64,000 nucleotides of DNA, taken from the NCBI GenBank assembly GCA_028023455.1, contig JAQFVV010000018.1, forward strand, positions 9,754,771-9,818,770, given 5' to 3'. Shown piece by piece: positions 1 through 12,140 of this stretch. Every line of letters starts with the position of its first letter. Position 1 is the first letter of the stretch. The translations under genes and the position numbers were made by a program. The stretch comes from Epiperipatus broadwayi (lineage: Eukaryota; Onychophora; Udeonychophora; Euonychophora; Peripatidae). A model generated the notes under the pieces. It worked only from the letters and a program-made list of their open reading frames with translations. It had not been told where the DNA came from and made no database searches.

Positions 1-341
1 AAACAAGCTGTGGGGATTTATTCTAATAAAAATAACTAATGAAGTTGGAAAAAATGTAATTAAAATTTCGGAGAGATGTAGCAGATAAGACTTAAACAAA
101 AGAACTCAGGGGTATATAAAAACTGTGAGAGGAAAACATCGTGCACTTGTTACACTTTTGTTTAACAGAAGAAGTTGGATACATATCAAGCTGCTAGAGC
201 TATTTGCAGCACAACTATTTTAAGAATTGTTTCAGCTGAGTTCTAGATATTTAGTTATAATTCTTGTCCTCATTTATGTTATCTATTAGATTGTATGTTC
301 TTTTCTACCCCTCTGAAAAACTTAGAGATGAAGACATTACA
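1..341 (+). repeat. 5' LTR of a Ty3/Gypsy element (cut by window edge)
   Basis: This matches 5664-6083 (the 3' LTR) along most of its length, including the stretch around 'cggagagatgtagcagataag' and the common end 'gaagacattaca', which finishes in CA as LTRs do. A TATA-like 'tatataaaaac' near 113 would be the promoter. The two LTRs differ at about 8 of 80 bases in the stretch I compared, plus indels, so the insertion is old. The first part of this LTR lies outside the window. Confidence 0.85.
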
Positions 342-343
342 AG

Positions 344-360
344 ATTGGTGCAGTCAAAAT
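344..360 (+). other. putative primer-binding site of the Gypsy element
   Basis: Just after the LTR end comes 'attggtgcagtc'. A TGG-starting sequence a few bases past the LTR is where a tRNA 3' end primes minus-strand DNA synthesis. I do not assign the tRNA. Confidence 0.5.
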
Positions 361-1065
361 TTTCGAAGCTATTGAAACTTGAAAGAATAAGCCAGACGAG
401 AAAGTCAACCGACACTATTTGAAACAAGTAAAACATCATTAGGACAAAGCAATATTCCTGAATTTAGTATTGAAAATGCTGAGGAATGGCCTCTCTATAT
501 TATACAATTGAAAAATTTTCTAAAGTTGAATGGGATAAAAGATAATGAAAAAAAAAGGCCACACTTTTATGTTTAGCAGGACATAAAGTCATAGAAATTA
601 TTAATAAATTACGATAACTGATGAAGTACAGTTTGAAGATATAGTTAAAAAATTAACAGACTATTTTAGCCTGAAGCCATCTAGACACATAGCTAGATTA
701 ACTTTTAGAAATAGAAAACAAGCCAGGGAGAAAAAAATTAAAGACTATGATATAATATTAAAACAGGTGGCAAAAAACTGTGATTATGGCAAATTTTTAG
801 AACAAGTTTTGCTGGATCAATTATTATGGGGGGTGTATGGTGAAAGATTGCAAACAACTCAGAAGAGACCAGCAAAATGGCAGTTTATAAAAAAGATCGA
901 AGTCAGCAGCTGAAGAATGAAAATATTAATAGAAAATGTTAACAGTGAAATGTTTTTGCTGTGGGAAAACTGGCCATTTATCGAAAAACTGTAAATGGAG
1001 GAAAGAAAACTGTTATAATTGCAGATTTAAAGGTCATTTAGCAGCTACATGCAAAAAACTATGAA
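360..1065 (+). pseudogene. Gypsy gag remnant with two CCHC zinc knuckles
   Basis: Gag packages the element's RNA. The frame is broken many times, but two consecutive zinc knuckles of the form C-x2-C-x4-H-x4-C are intact: CFCCGKTGHLSKNC at 951-992 and CYNCRFKGHLAATC at 1011-1052. Tandem knuckles at the end of Gag are typical of Ty3/Gypsy nucleocapsids. Upstream there is a charged capsid-like stretch around 680-860 with stops and frame changes. It lies between the LTR and the protease, the normal order. It cannot encode a working protein. Confidence 0.75.
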
Positions 1066-1119
1066 AAAAAGATTTATTCAGTCAACAAGAGACAACTATT
1101 AGGAAAAATATATTTTTTC

Positions 1120-1398
1120 TCAGGCAGAACCAATTCATGATTAAGGTTACAATATGTAATACAAAATTGAAAATGGAAATAGATAGTGAGTCAGGTATTT
1201 CACTGCTGTCAGAAAGTAAATGGGAAGAAAGTATCTAAAGGCCATAGAAGACTAAAACCCCAAAAGACAGACATCAAAGTAAAGGATGTAAATGCAAACC
1301 CAATAAACATAACTGGAAAGGTAGGTGCTCCTGTTAGTTTCAGAGGCAAATCTTATATTTTGCCAATTTATATTGAAGCATTTTGCCCTTCTGACTAG
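1120..1398 (+). pseudogene. Gypsy aspartic protease remnant
   Basis: The retroviral-type protease would cut the polyprotein. The active-site region reads MEIDSESGISLL (1173-1208); the usual D-[ST]-G triad has become D-S-E, so the catalytic loop is altered. Shortly after, the reading frame shifts, and the flap/C-terminal part (residues like VGAPVSFRGKSYILPIYI, about 1321-1374) continues in another frame up to a stop at 1398. Position between the zinc knuckles and reverse transcriptase supports the call. Dead copy. Confidence 0.65.
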
Positions 1399-1399
1399 G

Positions 1400-2772
1400 T
1401 CTGTTACACATAAAATGTGTGAATTGATCAAGTTATGGAAAAAGAAAATTTCATTCCTATTTCTAAAAACATAACTATATTTCCTGATCAACTCTACCTA
1501 GTAATTTTTACGATTTATGCTATTGATGGAATAAGCTTTTATTTCTTTTATAAGGGCATCAGGATTCATATAAGAATCTGCCGAAATCCATCACATCGTG
1601 TCTCAAAAATTAAAAAGAAAAATGTTTTTAAAAGAATCGGTATCATATTTTACCATAACTAGAGTTATTTTCTAGATATTATTATTCCTGGAGCTTAGTC
1701 AACACATATTGGCAAAGGTAAATTATATTTTCAAATCTTACTAAACTAATATTAATAAATTTAATAATAATCATCAATAACATACAAGGAAAAGTTGGTA
1801 TTAGAAATAAATATTTTATTCTAACAAATTAAAATGTTTAAAGAGAAATTACTAATTAATTAAAACTGGAGAGAACACACACTAACAGATAATGAATCAA
1901 TTAATAAAAAATAGTTAAAGTTCTTAGGTAAACAAGAGTCTCTTGAACAATAAAATTAAAGTCTATATTGGGATTATTTTAAGCTTATTTTTTTAAGAGT
2001 TGTTTGCAAACTTTAAGTCACAATCAGGAAAAGTTAATCTTAGCTTACAGGTAAGTTGGTGTAGGTTTATGGGATCCCGAGCTCATAGGAATTTCCATTG
2101 GTCTCTCCTGCCGGCATCTTCAATTATTGGTCCATTCTATAGCTAGAGAAAAAGCATGTTTGTGGTGACCCTTTCATTGTAAAAAGTGGTATTCACAAAG
2201 CTCCGTTTCCATGCTTGTGTGACAGCTCAGTACAGCATACCTGTGCAGAAATATATTACTGCCACAGGTTATGCTTGCAGAAACCCCAACTCTAAGACAT
2301 GGAACCAGAAGGTAAAGAAAGACCTAGATCAAAGTTGTCCTCTTCTTTTTATACCTCGATCCAGTTTTTGAAACTTCTGTGCATCCTTTTGTCCTTTTAT
2401 CAGCATATAAGATAATCTTGTACACTCTCTCTTAAATTTAAGTCACAAAGTCTTTATTTTTTTTAGCATAATTCTGCCATCTTTAATTAGCTAAAATATT
2501 TTTTTAACTTATCTGGATTAGTAATTTGTGTGTCTTTTGTTCTCTCCAATTTTTTACTTTTATTTTTAATTAGATAAAAAAAAATATGGACGAAAAATTT
2601 AACTTTCATTGTACGTTTTAAAAAAATAAATTATACAAACTAAAAAAAAAATTTAATTTCATCTTTTTAATAAGATTGCTAAATTTACTTTTTCCTAGCT
2701 TTTATAAAATGCCAATATATTTGTACCATATATAAATAAACGGTACAATATAGTAGAACGCAACATAAGCTC
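1400..2772. other. unidentified insertion inside the Gypsy pol region
   Basis: Protease coding stops near 1398 and the linker that normally follows it directly (ending GRDWF-x-LGIE) only resumes at about 2773, so about 1.35 kb of unrelated DNA separates the two. It is mostly A+T-rich and noncoding, with a less A+T-rich patch at 2050-2350 that I could not assign. I could not find clear terminal repeats or a target duplication, so the type of inserted element is unknown. Confidence 0.5.
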
Positions 2773-4190
2773 TTTAATTGGGAGAGATTGGTTCACTCAT
2801 CTGGGAATAGAGTTTTCCATAGTTAAAAATATTTTGATAGAACAAAAAATTTTAAAATTATATCCGGAGTTGTTTACAGATGATCTGGGATCAATTAAGA
2901 CAAACCCAGTGGACATTGAATTAATGAAAAATGTAAGACCAGTGATATGTAAACCGTGGAAAATTCCTTTTGCACAAAGAGAAAAAGTCAAAGAAAAGTT
3001 AAAAGTTTTAGTAATGAAGGCCATGTTAACCCCTGTAGAAGATGTAGAATGGCCACCCCAATTGTAGTAATAAGTAAACCAGATGAGAAAATTAGACTGT
3101 GGTGATTATCATACAACAGTAAATAAATACCTCAACAAAGGAGCATACCCAGTGCCTAATATACATGAAGTACTGGCAAATTTTTCAAATGCAAAATATT
3201 TTGTGAAGCTTGACCTTAACTTATCATCAAATTAAGATAACTGAGAATGTGGCAAAAATTTTAAACTTTAACTACATCATTTGGTTTATATAAGTGTAAT
3301 CGTTTCCCGTTTGGAATTACCACAGCACCGAATATTTTTTAGGTGAAATTAAATGTAATTTTGCAAGATCTTAAGGGTGTAACACCATATTATATTTTAA
3401 TTATGGTGACATCTAGTGGGATTTTAAGATTAATAATACTAAAAGTCTGCGATAGGTTAAGTAGAGCAGAAGTGAAATTGAAATTAGAAAAATGTGTATG
3501 GAAGGCACAAGAACTAAATTTTCTGGGGCATTGTATTTCTGACAAAGGAAAGCATCCTTTAAGTGATAAAGTGAGAGCGGTTAAAAATGTGGAAAGGCCT
3601 AAAAATGTTAAACAACTACAGGCGTTTTTGGGTCTAATAAATTTTTTCGAGCCTTTTCTTAAAAATAAGGCAATGGTCACAAAACCTTTGTATGAATTAT
3701 TATGCAAAGATCAAAAATGGATTCAGATTGAGACAAGAGAAAGTTTTCGAAAAAACAAAAGAACTGTTATCTTCCGACAAGCTGTTAGTGCATTTTGACA
3801 ATGAACATGATGTCAGAATCACCATGGATACATCAGAGTGGGGGATAGGAGCAGTTTTAGTGCACTCTATAGATGAAAATGAGTGTCCAGTCGCATATGC
3901 ATCCCAAACTTTATAGAAAGCAAAAGAAATTATAGCCAGATAGACAAAAAAGCACTAGCAATTATTTTTGAAATAAAGAAATACCATCAATTTGTATATG
4001 GGCATAGTTTCAAAATAATAACAGATCATAAGCCATTATTGGGGATTTTGGGAAATGACCAGGCAGCTCCTGAACATTTAAGTCTGCGTATGTTAAGGTG
4101 GTGGAATGTTTTAGCTTCATATGATTACTGTTTAAAATATAAGTGGGGAAAAGAGATTGCATATGCAGATGCATTATCAAGGTAACCAGA
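2773..4190 (+). pseudogene. Gypsy reverse transcriptase and RNase H remnant
   Basis: This part would copy the RNA into DNA and remove the RNA strand. Recognisable pieces in order: GRDWFTHLGIE linker (about 2784-2816), the RT fingers (KPWKIPFAQREKVKEKL, about 2952-3001), VKLDLN (3203-3220), NRFPFGITTAP (3299-3330), the thumb (LEKCVWKAQELNFLGH), then RNase H with DTSEWGIGAVL (about 3826-3858), TDHKPL (about 4021-4038) and DALSR near 4185. Several frame changes and stops interrupt it. The Y-x-D-D catalytic box is not present: the homologous place reads PYYILIM. In RNase H the usual EKEALAI is DKKALAI, losing the expected catalytic Glu. Inactive. Confidence 0.85.
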
Positions 4191-4439
4191 TAACCAAGAG
4201 CTGGTAAATAGCAAAGTAGAAGTAAACTATATAGATAATATGAATTCAGAAATTGTAAACAGTGATACTGTACAAAAGTGTAGTATGGAAAATGAGTGAT
4301 ATTGTTTATTGATTAACTGAATTAAAAAAGGTTGGCCTAAAACTAAACCTAATTGTTTAGAAATGGGGTTTTGGGTTAACCATGATCAACTGTCTATATG
4401 TCAAAGATGTATTGTCATGGGAGACAGAGTAGTTATACC

Positions 4440-5290
4440 TCCTGCAGGGAGGGATAGAGCATTAAGTTGTTACATCAAGGACATCTGGGCATAGTGTGGG
4501 CAAAAGCTTTGGCATGTAGTTATGTCTGGTGGTCCCAAATAAATATAGATATAGAGAAGTTCATAAAAAGATGTTTACCATGTCAAGTATAAAGAGCATT
4601 ACCAGTTAAGTACTATGCACCCTGGTCGAAAGCAACTAAAGCTTGGGAAAGAGTTCATATTGACCACACCAGACCAATAGATGGGAAAATAATTTTTGTT
4701 GCAACGGATGTGTATTCAAAATTGATCAAGAGCCACCTGGTGAAAAATACGAATGCTCAAGAAATGATCAAATGTTTTAAAACAATTTTGTCACATACAT
4801 GGTTTTCCTGAAGTAGTTGTATCGGATAACGGCACTGGATTTGTGAGTGATGAACTAAATAAATTTTTTAGCACTTATGGAATAAAACGTGTGTACACCA
4901 CCATATAATCTGGAGTCAAATGGACTAGCAGAAAATGCTGTTCATCAAATTAAAAAAAGTTTGAAAAAATGGGAAAGGCTAGATATGCAAGAAGCTCTGC
5001 AAGAATTTATGCTACATCAGCACACAACACTATCAACACAACAGCAATTGAAAAATCACTAGCAGAATTAATGTATGGGTGGAAACTAAGAACAAAATTA
5101 GCGATATTACACCTCATTGTGCAAAATATTGTGTTTAATAACACATCCAGGAAAACATTTTCAATAGGAGAACCTGTATGGATAAGAGACATTATTCGCA
5201 AAAAATGGGTCAAAGGAATAATTGAAAAGTTAATATCAAAACAAATATATTCAATTAGCAGTCTCAACAGATTACAATACAGATGACATA
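4440..5290 (+). pseudogene. Gypsy integrase remnant
   Basis: Integrase inserts the cDNA into the genome. An HHCC zinc domain is visible (LHQGHLG near 4468, CLPCQ near 4573-4590). The DDE core follows: D in VHIDHTRP (about 4653-4676), D in VVSDNGTGF (about 4815-4842) and E in SNGLAEN (about 4916-4937), each present but in different frames. The C-terminal part (about 4969-5283) keeps an FSIGEPVWIRD motif typical of the beta-barrel domain of these enzymes. No chromodomain was seen. Frameshifts and stops make it a dead copy. Confidence 0.8.
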
Positions 5291-5531
5291 TAAACCATAT
5301 AAGACAAAGCTGGAAGAAGTACAACTAGATGTTTTTTAAGAAATAGGAACCCAGGAAACGAAGACAAACTCAAAACAGGAAATAACTGAAGATAAGAGAA
5401 TAGAAGAGAAAAGGGAAGTGACAGAATTGCATCATAAAACTGAAAAACAGAAATTGCCCAGACCCATATGGGATAAAAGAAAACCGCGCAGATTAGGTGA
5501 TTATGGGTAACATAAATAAACTCTAACTTCT

Positions 5532-5548
5532 GGAGTGAGGGGAGGAAG
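5532..5548 (+). other. putative polypurine tract
   Basis: A run of 17 purine-rich bases (ggagtgaggggaggaag) sits just before the 3' LTR, where plus-strand synthesis is primed in LTR retrotransposons. Confidence 0.6.
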
Positions 5549-5549
5549 T

Positions 5550-6083
5550 ATTCTATTCATTGTTGAGAAATAATACCAAGTTTACAAGAGATAATTTACT
5601 CCAGAAGTTTTTGCTTTTAGTTGAAAGTAAAAATAACTAATTAAAGTTAAATAATTATAATTGAAAACAAGCTGTGGGGATTTATTTTTAATTGAAATAA
5701 AAATATCTAATTAAAGTTCAATAATTATAATGGAAATAATTATAATTGAAAACAAGCTAATTAAAGTTAAGAACAATCAAAACAGAATTGGAAAACATGC
5801 GATTAAGATTTCGGAGAGATGTAGCAGATAAGAATTAAACAAAAGAACTCAGGGGGATATAAAAACTGCGAGAGGAAAACATTGTGCACTTGTTACAGTT
5901 TTGTTTAACAGAAGAAGTTCGATATGTATCAAGCTGCTAGAGCTAATTGCAGTACAACTGTTTTAAGAATTGTTTCAACTGAGTTCAAGATATTTAGTTA
6001 TAATTCTTGTCCTCATTTATTTTATTTATTGGATTTATGTTCTTTTCTATCCCGCTGAAAAACTTAGGGGTGAAGACATTACA
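5550..6083 (+). repeat. 3' LTR of the Ty3/Gypsy element
   Basis: Homologous to bases 1-341 and ending at the same CA (6082-6083). The left edge is either directly after the polypurine tract (about 5550) or at the TG of 'tgttgag' at 5561; the matching part of the 5' copy is outside the window. It carries an internal duplication ('ataattataattgaaaacaagct' near 5655 and 5733) absent from the visible 5' LTR. A TATA-like 'gatataaaaac' lies near 5856. Confidence 0.8.
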
Positions 6084-6599
6084 GGAAACAGGAAGAAATG
6101 TAAATCACCATGTTTATGATAATAATGTGTCAATGGAAAAAGTATGGGGAAAATATATTTTGTCTTTGATTGGAGAAATGACAGTGATCAAGAACAGATG
6201 ATCAAAAGGAGGAGCTTAAATAAATGATGAAGAACAGACTATAACTACTTCAATGGAGGGGAAAAAAGATCCTTTCTCAAAATTCCATGTGTATGTAGAT
6301 CACCTGATATTACTGAGGCAATATTTCTAGAGTAGGGAGAAGATTGGAATGTCTGCACATATAAAATGTATATTGTAAAAAATTATTTCAATAATTATTT
6401 TCATTTAACTGCTTTAGAAAAATATACCTATGCACCTGCTAAGATTGCAAATCAAATTTTGAATAAAATTTGTACCCAAATAAATCATTTACATACAATT
6501 ACATGAACAGTTAAAAAACACAGTTCAACAAGGTTACTGTCTTGTAAAAATGATTATTGATAAAGTAATAAATAGAATTAATCTGATTGCAATGAGAAG
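6084..6599. other. noncoding flank of the Gypsy element
   Basis: A+T-rich sequence with only short chance frames. Nothing recognised. Confidence 0.5.
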
Positions 6600-6775
6600 T
6601 TAGGTGCATTAAGGCTAATGGTTTTGACGATCCAAAGGATTGACCAAAAGATGCACTAATTTTTTAATTACATTATATATAGTAGTGCATAGCACTGGAA
6701 TGTACAGGAAGGGGGGCTGATGATTTTGATGATCTGAAGGATCAGCCAAACCATGCACTACTCTGATCAAACATA
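6600..6775 (+). repeat. hairpin-bearing dispersed repeat (two diverged copies)
   Basis: A partial copy at about 6603-6660 ('ttttgacgatccaaaggat' followed by 'ccaaaagatgcacta') and a fuller one at about 6687-6770 share a module with 57140-57230: a 'gca-tag-cactggaat' start, a G-rich run, then a short hairpin and a closing 'ccaaa..atgcacta'. In the second copy 'ggctgat' and 'atcagcc' form a perfect 7-bp stem. Different hairpin sequences are kept as stems, which hints at a structured RNA or element end. Family not recognised. Confidence 0.5.
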
Positions 6776-8035
6776 TATATATTAGAAACATTCTGCAACA
6801 ACATTTTGAAAACTATTTTTTAAAAATTTACGAAACATTATTTGATAAAATGTAAGAATTCCATTTTAAAATGACCATCTGATCAAACCAAGGTTGTGCT
6901 TTTAAAAACAATGACAAACCACATCTCGTGGCTGTTCTTGCACAAAATTTCTTTTTCACATGAATTCAGTAAAATGGAGCTGGGACATACACTTTTGCAA
7001 TTCGTTTCACCTTTAAAAGATGTGTACAGAAGCGTGGCAACAAATTTACAATTATTACTATCTAAAACTGTGTCAGGTCATGTGAAAAATCATTACTTTG
7101 AATGCACATAGAGTTATGGCCACTTAAATTCTATACACCCTCACATTGTACCATAGTGATCTGTGAAATGTGCACTATTTGCATAGTACCATGAAGCACA
7201 AAAGCAGGCCATAATATTTGCGTGCAGCACCATCTAGACCTATTTAAAGGCTAATATGAACAGAACTGTTTTATAGGTCACATAAATGGCATATTTCTGT
7301 GCTTTTGCATGGAAACAGAAACATCAAGTGGTGTGTGGTGGCTAATCGATGACTACCTACAAATGTTATGTAGATAAATTAATATTTAGCATGCCTGTGC
7401 AAATTATATATATGTGTGTTTTAGTAAACCTAGTATGTAAAATGTATATCATTTAACTGAAACTTTAATCATTTATTGTATTTTTATATAGCTTAAGATT
7501 TTGATAATTATTTTGTAACAAGTCAAATATGTCTGTATTGCAAATACCAATGCTTGTCACGTATAACATATATGTAAAATTTTAGTCATTTTTAAATTTT
7601 ATTACATGTCAATTGAAATATATTCATGTAATTGTAAAATGTGTTGCTGTGCACATACATATATGTGTGTTATATGTAAACCACTATATAGTAACTTAAA
7701 TTTTGTATATTAATCAGTAAACTACAATGTGATATTTCTTATTGTATGTAAATCAAAATCAGAAGGCTAAGATGTATAGGCACATAGAACCTTAATTTCA
7801 ATTTTTTGTTATTGTTGTTAATAAACTAAATTGTACTAAATCATCATTTCTTGGTCACATAACAGTAATAGAGTTTATATTCTCCGAGCTAGATTGGAGC
7901 AAATGGGAATGTTTATTTAGTGCTTTAGGAGCATTCCAGTATAACATTGTCCTGGTTTTGGCATGAGGATTACATTCTTCAAAGCTCTTGTACTAAATTT
8001 TATTTAGTTTAGTCTTAGAAATTAAGTTTATAGTT
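6776..8035. other. noncoding; possible extension of the same repeat
   Basis: No convincing gene. A 71-codon open frame at 6896-7111 resembles nothing I know. The stretch near 7125-7165 ('acaccctcacattgtacc...') weakly resembles 57575-57610, so the repeat at 6.6 kb may continue here. The rest is A+T-rich with TA/TG-rich patches. Confidence 0.35.
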
Positions 8036-8039
8036 GGCT

Positions 8040-8110
8040 AGTATATTAATGGTACTTAAGTGGATAGAGCACTGATGATGATCAGCATATTGTAATATCC
8101 CAGCATTATT
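8040..8110 (+). repeat. tRNA-like SINE fragment (tentative)
   Basis: 'taagtggatagagcactga' at about 8057-8075 looks like a tRNA A box with D arm, and 'gtaatatcccagc' about 30 bases later could be a worn B box. No tail or target duplication was found. Confidence 0.3.
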
Positions 8111-8199
8111 GTTTAGAATTTTTTGGTTATGTATTCTGATGGATTTGCACTTAGTTTGTGCCTCCAAATTATTGGTTTAAATAATTGCTCCAAGCTGGC

Positions 8200-8310
8200 A
8201 AAAGTTATCTTGGTCTACAGAAGACCCATTTACAATCCAGTCATAAGACTGACTGTTGGTTTATATTTTTATTGTTCAAATCCAGCCACAAGATGGACTG
8301 TTGATTTTTG
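8200..8310. repeat. imperfect two-copy tandem repeat
   Basis: Two adjacent units of about 45-50 bases share 'aatccag' then 'ataagactgactgttg' / 'acaagatggactgttg'. A local duplication, not coding. Confidence 0.45.
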
Positions 8311-11300
8311 AATTTATGTATTTTGATTGATCAGTCATGATGATGAATGGTTTATTTTGAGTATTACTCATAATTACTTTTACCTTATAATGCTGATTGA
8401 TGGTTAATTGTGCTTGTAGTTCTCTTCTGATCTTTCAATGATCTCTCAGAGATCTCTTGATCTCATGATCCCCTTAAATATATCTTACTTATATTATTGA
8501 TATTTGATTTTGTATTTACTTGGGGTTGATGATGATTTTGCCATCGCCTTGTGTTTACCCCTTTGCCTTCCACTTATTACCACCCCATCCCATTACAGTA
8601 TCTAATGATCTTAATGTTGATATATCTTATATAATACCAGAAGTTGTCCATCAATTAATCCTCAGTCATTTTCTCGTTACTGGAAAATACAGTAAGTAAA
8701 AGGTTTTTTTATTTCATTCTCTGAAGTTGAGGGATATGAAGCTGTCAATTTTGCTGTTCATATTTGTGCTTCACCTAGTGCCAAGTATTTAAGCACTAAC
8801 ATGGGTTTGAACCCAACTTATATATGTAATTGACACCCATCTTAAGCAATAGGTGATATCATATATATATATAGATGTATGAGTACATGACTCTAACTAG
8901 ATCTCTACCAAAAGTTAAATGTATGATAAATTAAATACATTTATTTTGATAAATTATCAAAGAATATTTAGTTTCTTTTATCTATTCAATTTGCATACGC
9001 ATATGAAAAATCAATAAGCTTGGGTATTTTAAATAATTTTACTAATAATTTATATAACATAAATCAATTTATAATATTTGTATAATTTATAATATTTTGT
9101 ATATTTCAAATAATTTTACTATTAATTTATAAGACAGAATATATATTTGAGAGTCATAATGTAAACATTAAATCTGGTGGTTTTGGCAGCTGTTATCTTA
9201 TTTTAAAAAAATGTACAAAAATTGAAAGGAACAAAAATTATTTAATTGAAAATTTACTTGGCTAATTGATCAGTTCTTTCATTATCATATATGGAAGTAT
9301 AATTTAAAGAATGTATAAAATTTTATAGGGACAAAAGACTATTCAAATTTCACTTGACTAAGTGATTAGCTTTTCATTACAATATATGGAAAGGTGGGTC
9401 AATTTAAGATATGACCCAGTATTCTGAGTTTGAGACAATGGTTGGCAAGAACTTAATCAGATGTAGCATCTAAATAAAAATGTAAGGAAAACAAAGGATC
9501 ATTATATATATATAGCTGAAATTTTAGCTATCAAAAAAATAATTTTCTTTGATTTTCCATTAGAGTGCTAACACAGTCCATGCTAATTTAATTAGTGAAA
9601 TAAAATTATGTCTGGGTAAGGAGATGACAGTTTGCTTCCCCATGCCCCTGAGATTCTTGTCTTCCTGCTCATGATGCCAAAACCCAACACAACTAGGCCC
9701 AATTAAGTGAACTGTTCAAGGAGAATGCTTGTCTGAATTTGAACTTCAATTATCAACCAAGGCCTGCTTCCAGAAAAACCAGTACATTATCATGATCCAC
9801 TGACCACCTGCTTCAAGTCAACAAGTTGGCCAAGGTAAATGTCTGCATTTCTGACAACCAGTGAACCTTTACTAATTTAATATCTTAATTTAAAACTATA
9901 CTTGTAAACTTTCTGTTCTTATTTCCTCAAAGTTATTATGTAAATATTCATTAATGTCTATACAATCAGATTTAAAGCTGTATTAATTTCATTTTAACTT
10001 TGGTGCAGCAATTTAGATTGAAATTTATTTCTCTTTTAGTTTCTTATTTGATCAATTTTTAATATGCCAAGTTGGTATCCAACCCAGTGAGTAACTTAAC
10101 TCTAACACTCATAATTTTCTCCTATTAGATTGTTGAAGATATAAATGTTACTTGCAAATCAATTATCCTAATAACTCACTTGGTTTTATACCAATTCTTC
10201 CTATAATATTTTTTACTATTTAAATGACAGGTGATACTTTAATGCCGTACTTACTTACCCTCGCTAAATATAATTTAAATCCTTACATTATCACTGAAAT
10301 ATTTTGTCAAGTTATTCAGTAAAATCTACCAGAAATGAGTTTAATATTCAAGGTATTGTAAGTATGTGTGTGATCTGTAATTTTATTTATGTAATTCATA
10401 TGTCAAATTGTACATGTATTAATCCTTATTGAAATGTAGATATTTTAGAAATATGGGAGAGAGCAATTTATTCTTTTAGTTTTAAATTCTTACCAATTTT
10501 ATATTTACCTGGCATTGGTTAACTGCCCGAAGGGTTTGTGTTTATAAATTTCATTGCATCTGATAACTTATTATTTTAAACACGTATTAATTGGTTTATC
10601 ATAGTCATTAGTAACATGAACTATCCACATGTTATGGGTGTTATAAAGCTATTTTTACAATGGTTTAATTCACTGATTTTTTTGCTTTGCCATGTCACCT
10701 TGGGATCTTTGGAATGTCTAGTCCACTCCTCATTATCCCTCATAAAGTAAATGCTTTTCCTACTAGGGATCTATTTTAGGCACTCCTAATGAATAACTGT
10801 ATGGGAAATATGGATAAACCATCCCAACGCGCTACTTGTGCCAGTATTCTTCAGAGATAGGTTTTAACTGTTGCACAGGCATATTCTAGTGCAAATATGA
10901 CAAAGCCAACCTGTGTCTTAAGTGACCTCATTCATGTATGCGATTATAATGTAATACCGCCCTGATTATCATTGTTTTATTACTTTATTGATAAATCTGC
11001 AATGCTATCTGTAAGACATAATTGTATGCCTTTCTCCAACCATTCTATTTAAGTATTAGGTCTAATTATATAATTAATCATCTTGCTCCCACCCATTTGG
11101 GGTGATCTCCCAAATCTAGTGGAAATGTGATAACGCACGCTCTTTAAACTACATACGAATTATTGCTTATATATATAATGTTATAATAAAATCTGTTATA
11201 TGTAAATTCATGATATTTTGATGAGGGTTAAACTATAATTTATTATTTGATTAAATTATTCTAATCTTGGTGTATTAACCACACCAACCAAATTTCATGT

Positions 11301-11600
11301 ACTAACCACTCAATTATGTATTGAATATAATATTTATATTCATTTACATAACTTGTCATAATGATATTACAGACATTCCCACACATATATATATATTTGT
11401 TTCATTTAGAATAATCAACTATCATATTTAATTGTTTAATAAATTTATATTATGTCATTTATCTGTTATGGTATATTGCTATTCAGTGTCTGAATCTCTA
11501 GTGTTAATTCATTGATGTAATTATCTTATACCCTTATAATTAATGGACTCTCCCAAATTATTATCAATTAAACTTTATTTCATGTTGCTATTATAGTCAA
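8311..11600. other. long noncoding A+T-rich stretch
   Basis: No supported gene. A B-box-like 'gggttcaaaccc' (minus strand, near 8805) may belong to an old SINE; a similar one lies near 24110. Less A+T-rich islands at 9600-9840, 10690-10960 and 11080-11150 may be old repeats, but no frame stays open. The missing GPB5 exon was looked for here on the minus strand and not seen. Confidence 0.4.
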
Positions 11601-11734
11601 TCATTTTAGCATGTTGATTTTAAATTTCTTTGCTCTTCCTGTTTTCATTGCTGTGACTAGAGTAATGAAAAGCTTGATAGTATCACCACAAGAATTACTC
11701 ATGTAGTCATAGAATTTGGAACACAGATAAATTA

Positions 11735-12140
11735 GGTTAGTGTCTAGTATTGTTCTAGAGCTATGTATCTCGAACATGCTAGATGGCTGTACTTTTGCTT
11801 GGATGCTAGGTCTTGTTGAATGAACACACGATTTTGACTGGTAAAGACTCCAGTAAACTTTTCTCAAATTCCATCTCAGAACTGGATAGCTTTCAACTAA
11901 AGGAATGCAGGTTTCAAGTGTGATTAGATTAACTTTATGTTGACTATGGAGGAAAATGATCGAATATCAGGAGTTCAACAGATAATGGTCGACCATTTTT
12001 CTCAAACAAAACATAAGTCAGAAGTCCATTTTACTCCTTGGTTAGCATTATAAAGTAAGTTCAGTGCATGTTGTTTACTTCCATCCATTCTATGTTTTCA
12101 ATCTACCTGATCCTTATTTGTATAAGCCCAAAGACTATTA
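11735..12140. repeat. dispersed repeat family, copy 1
   Basis: About 100 bases at 11750-11848 ('gtatctcgaacatg...tacttttgcttgga...gttgaatgaacacacgattt') align with 26610-26699 with scattered changes. A second block near 12110 ('cttatttgtataagcccaaa') matches 25975 ('ctcatttgtataggcccaaa'). The order of blocks differs between the loci. An 88-codon minus-strand frame over this region is not conserved in the other copy. Family unknown. Confidence 0.5.

Noticed and set aside
6705-6760. CTGATGA in the 6.7-kb hairpin as a hammerhead core
   Set aside because: There is no GAAA in the right place and the stems do not form the three-way junction; CTGATGA is part of a simple stem here.
9600-9845. Less A+T-rich block ending in a donor-like AAG/GTAAAT, considered as an exon
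   Set aside because: Every frame has stops and no protein family could be recognised on either strand; also does not match the missing part of GPB5.
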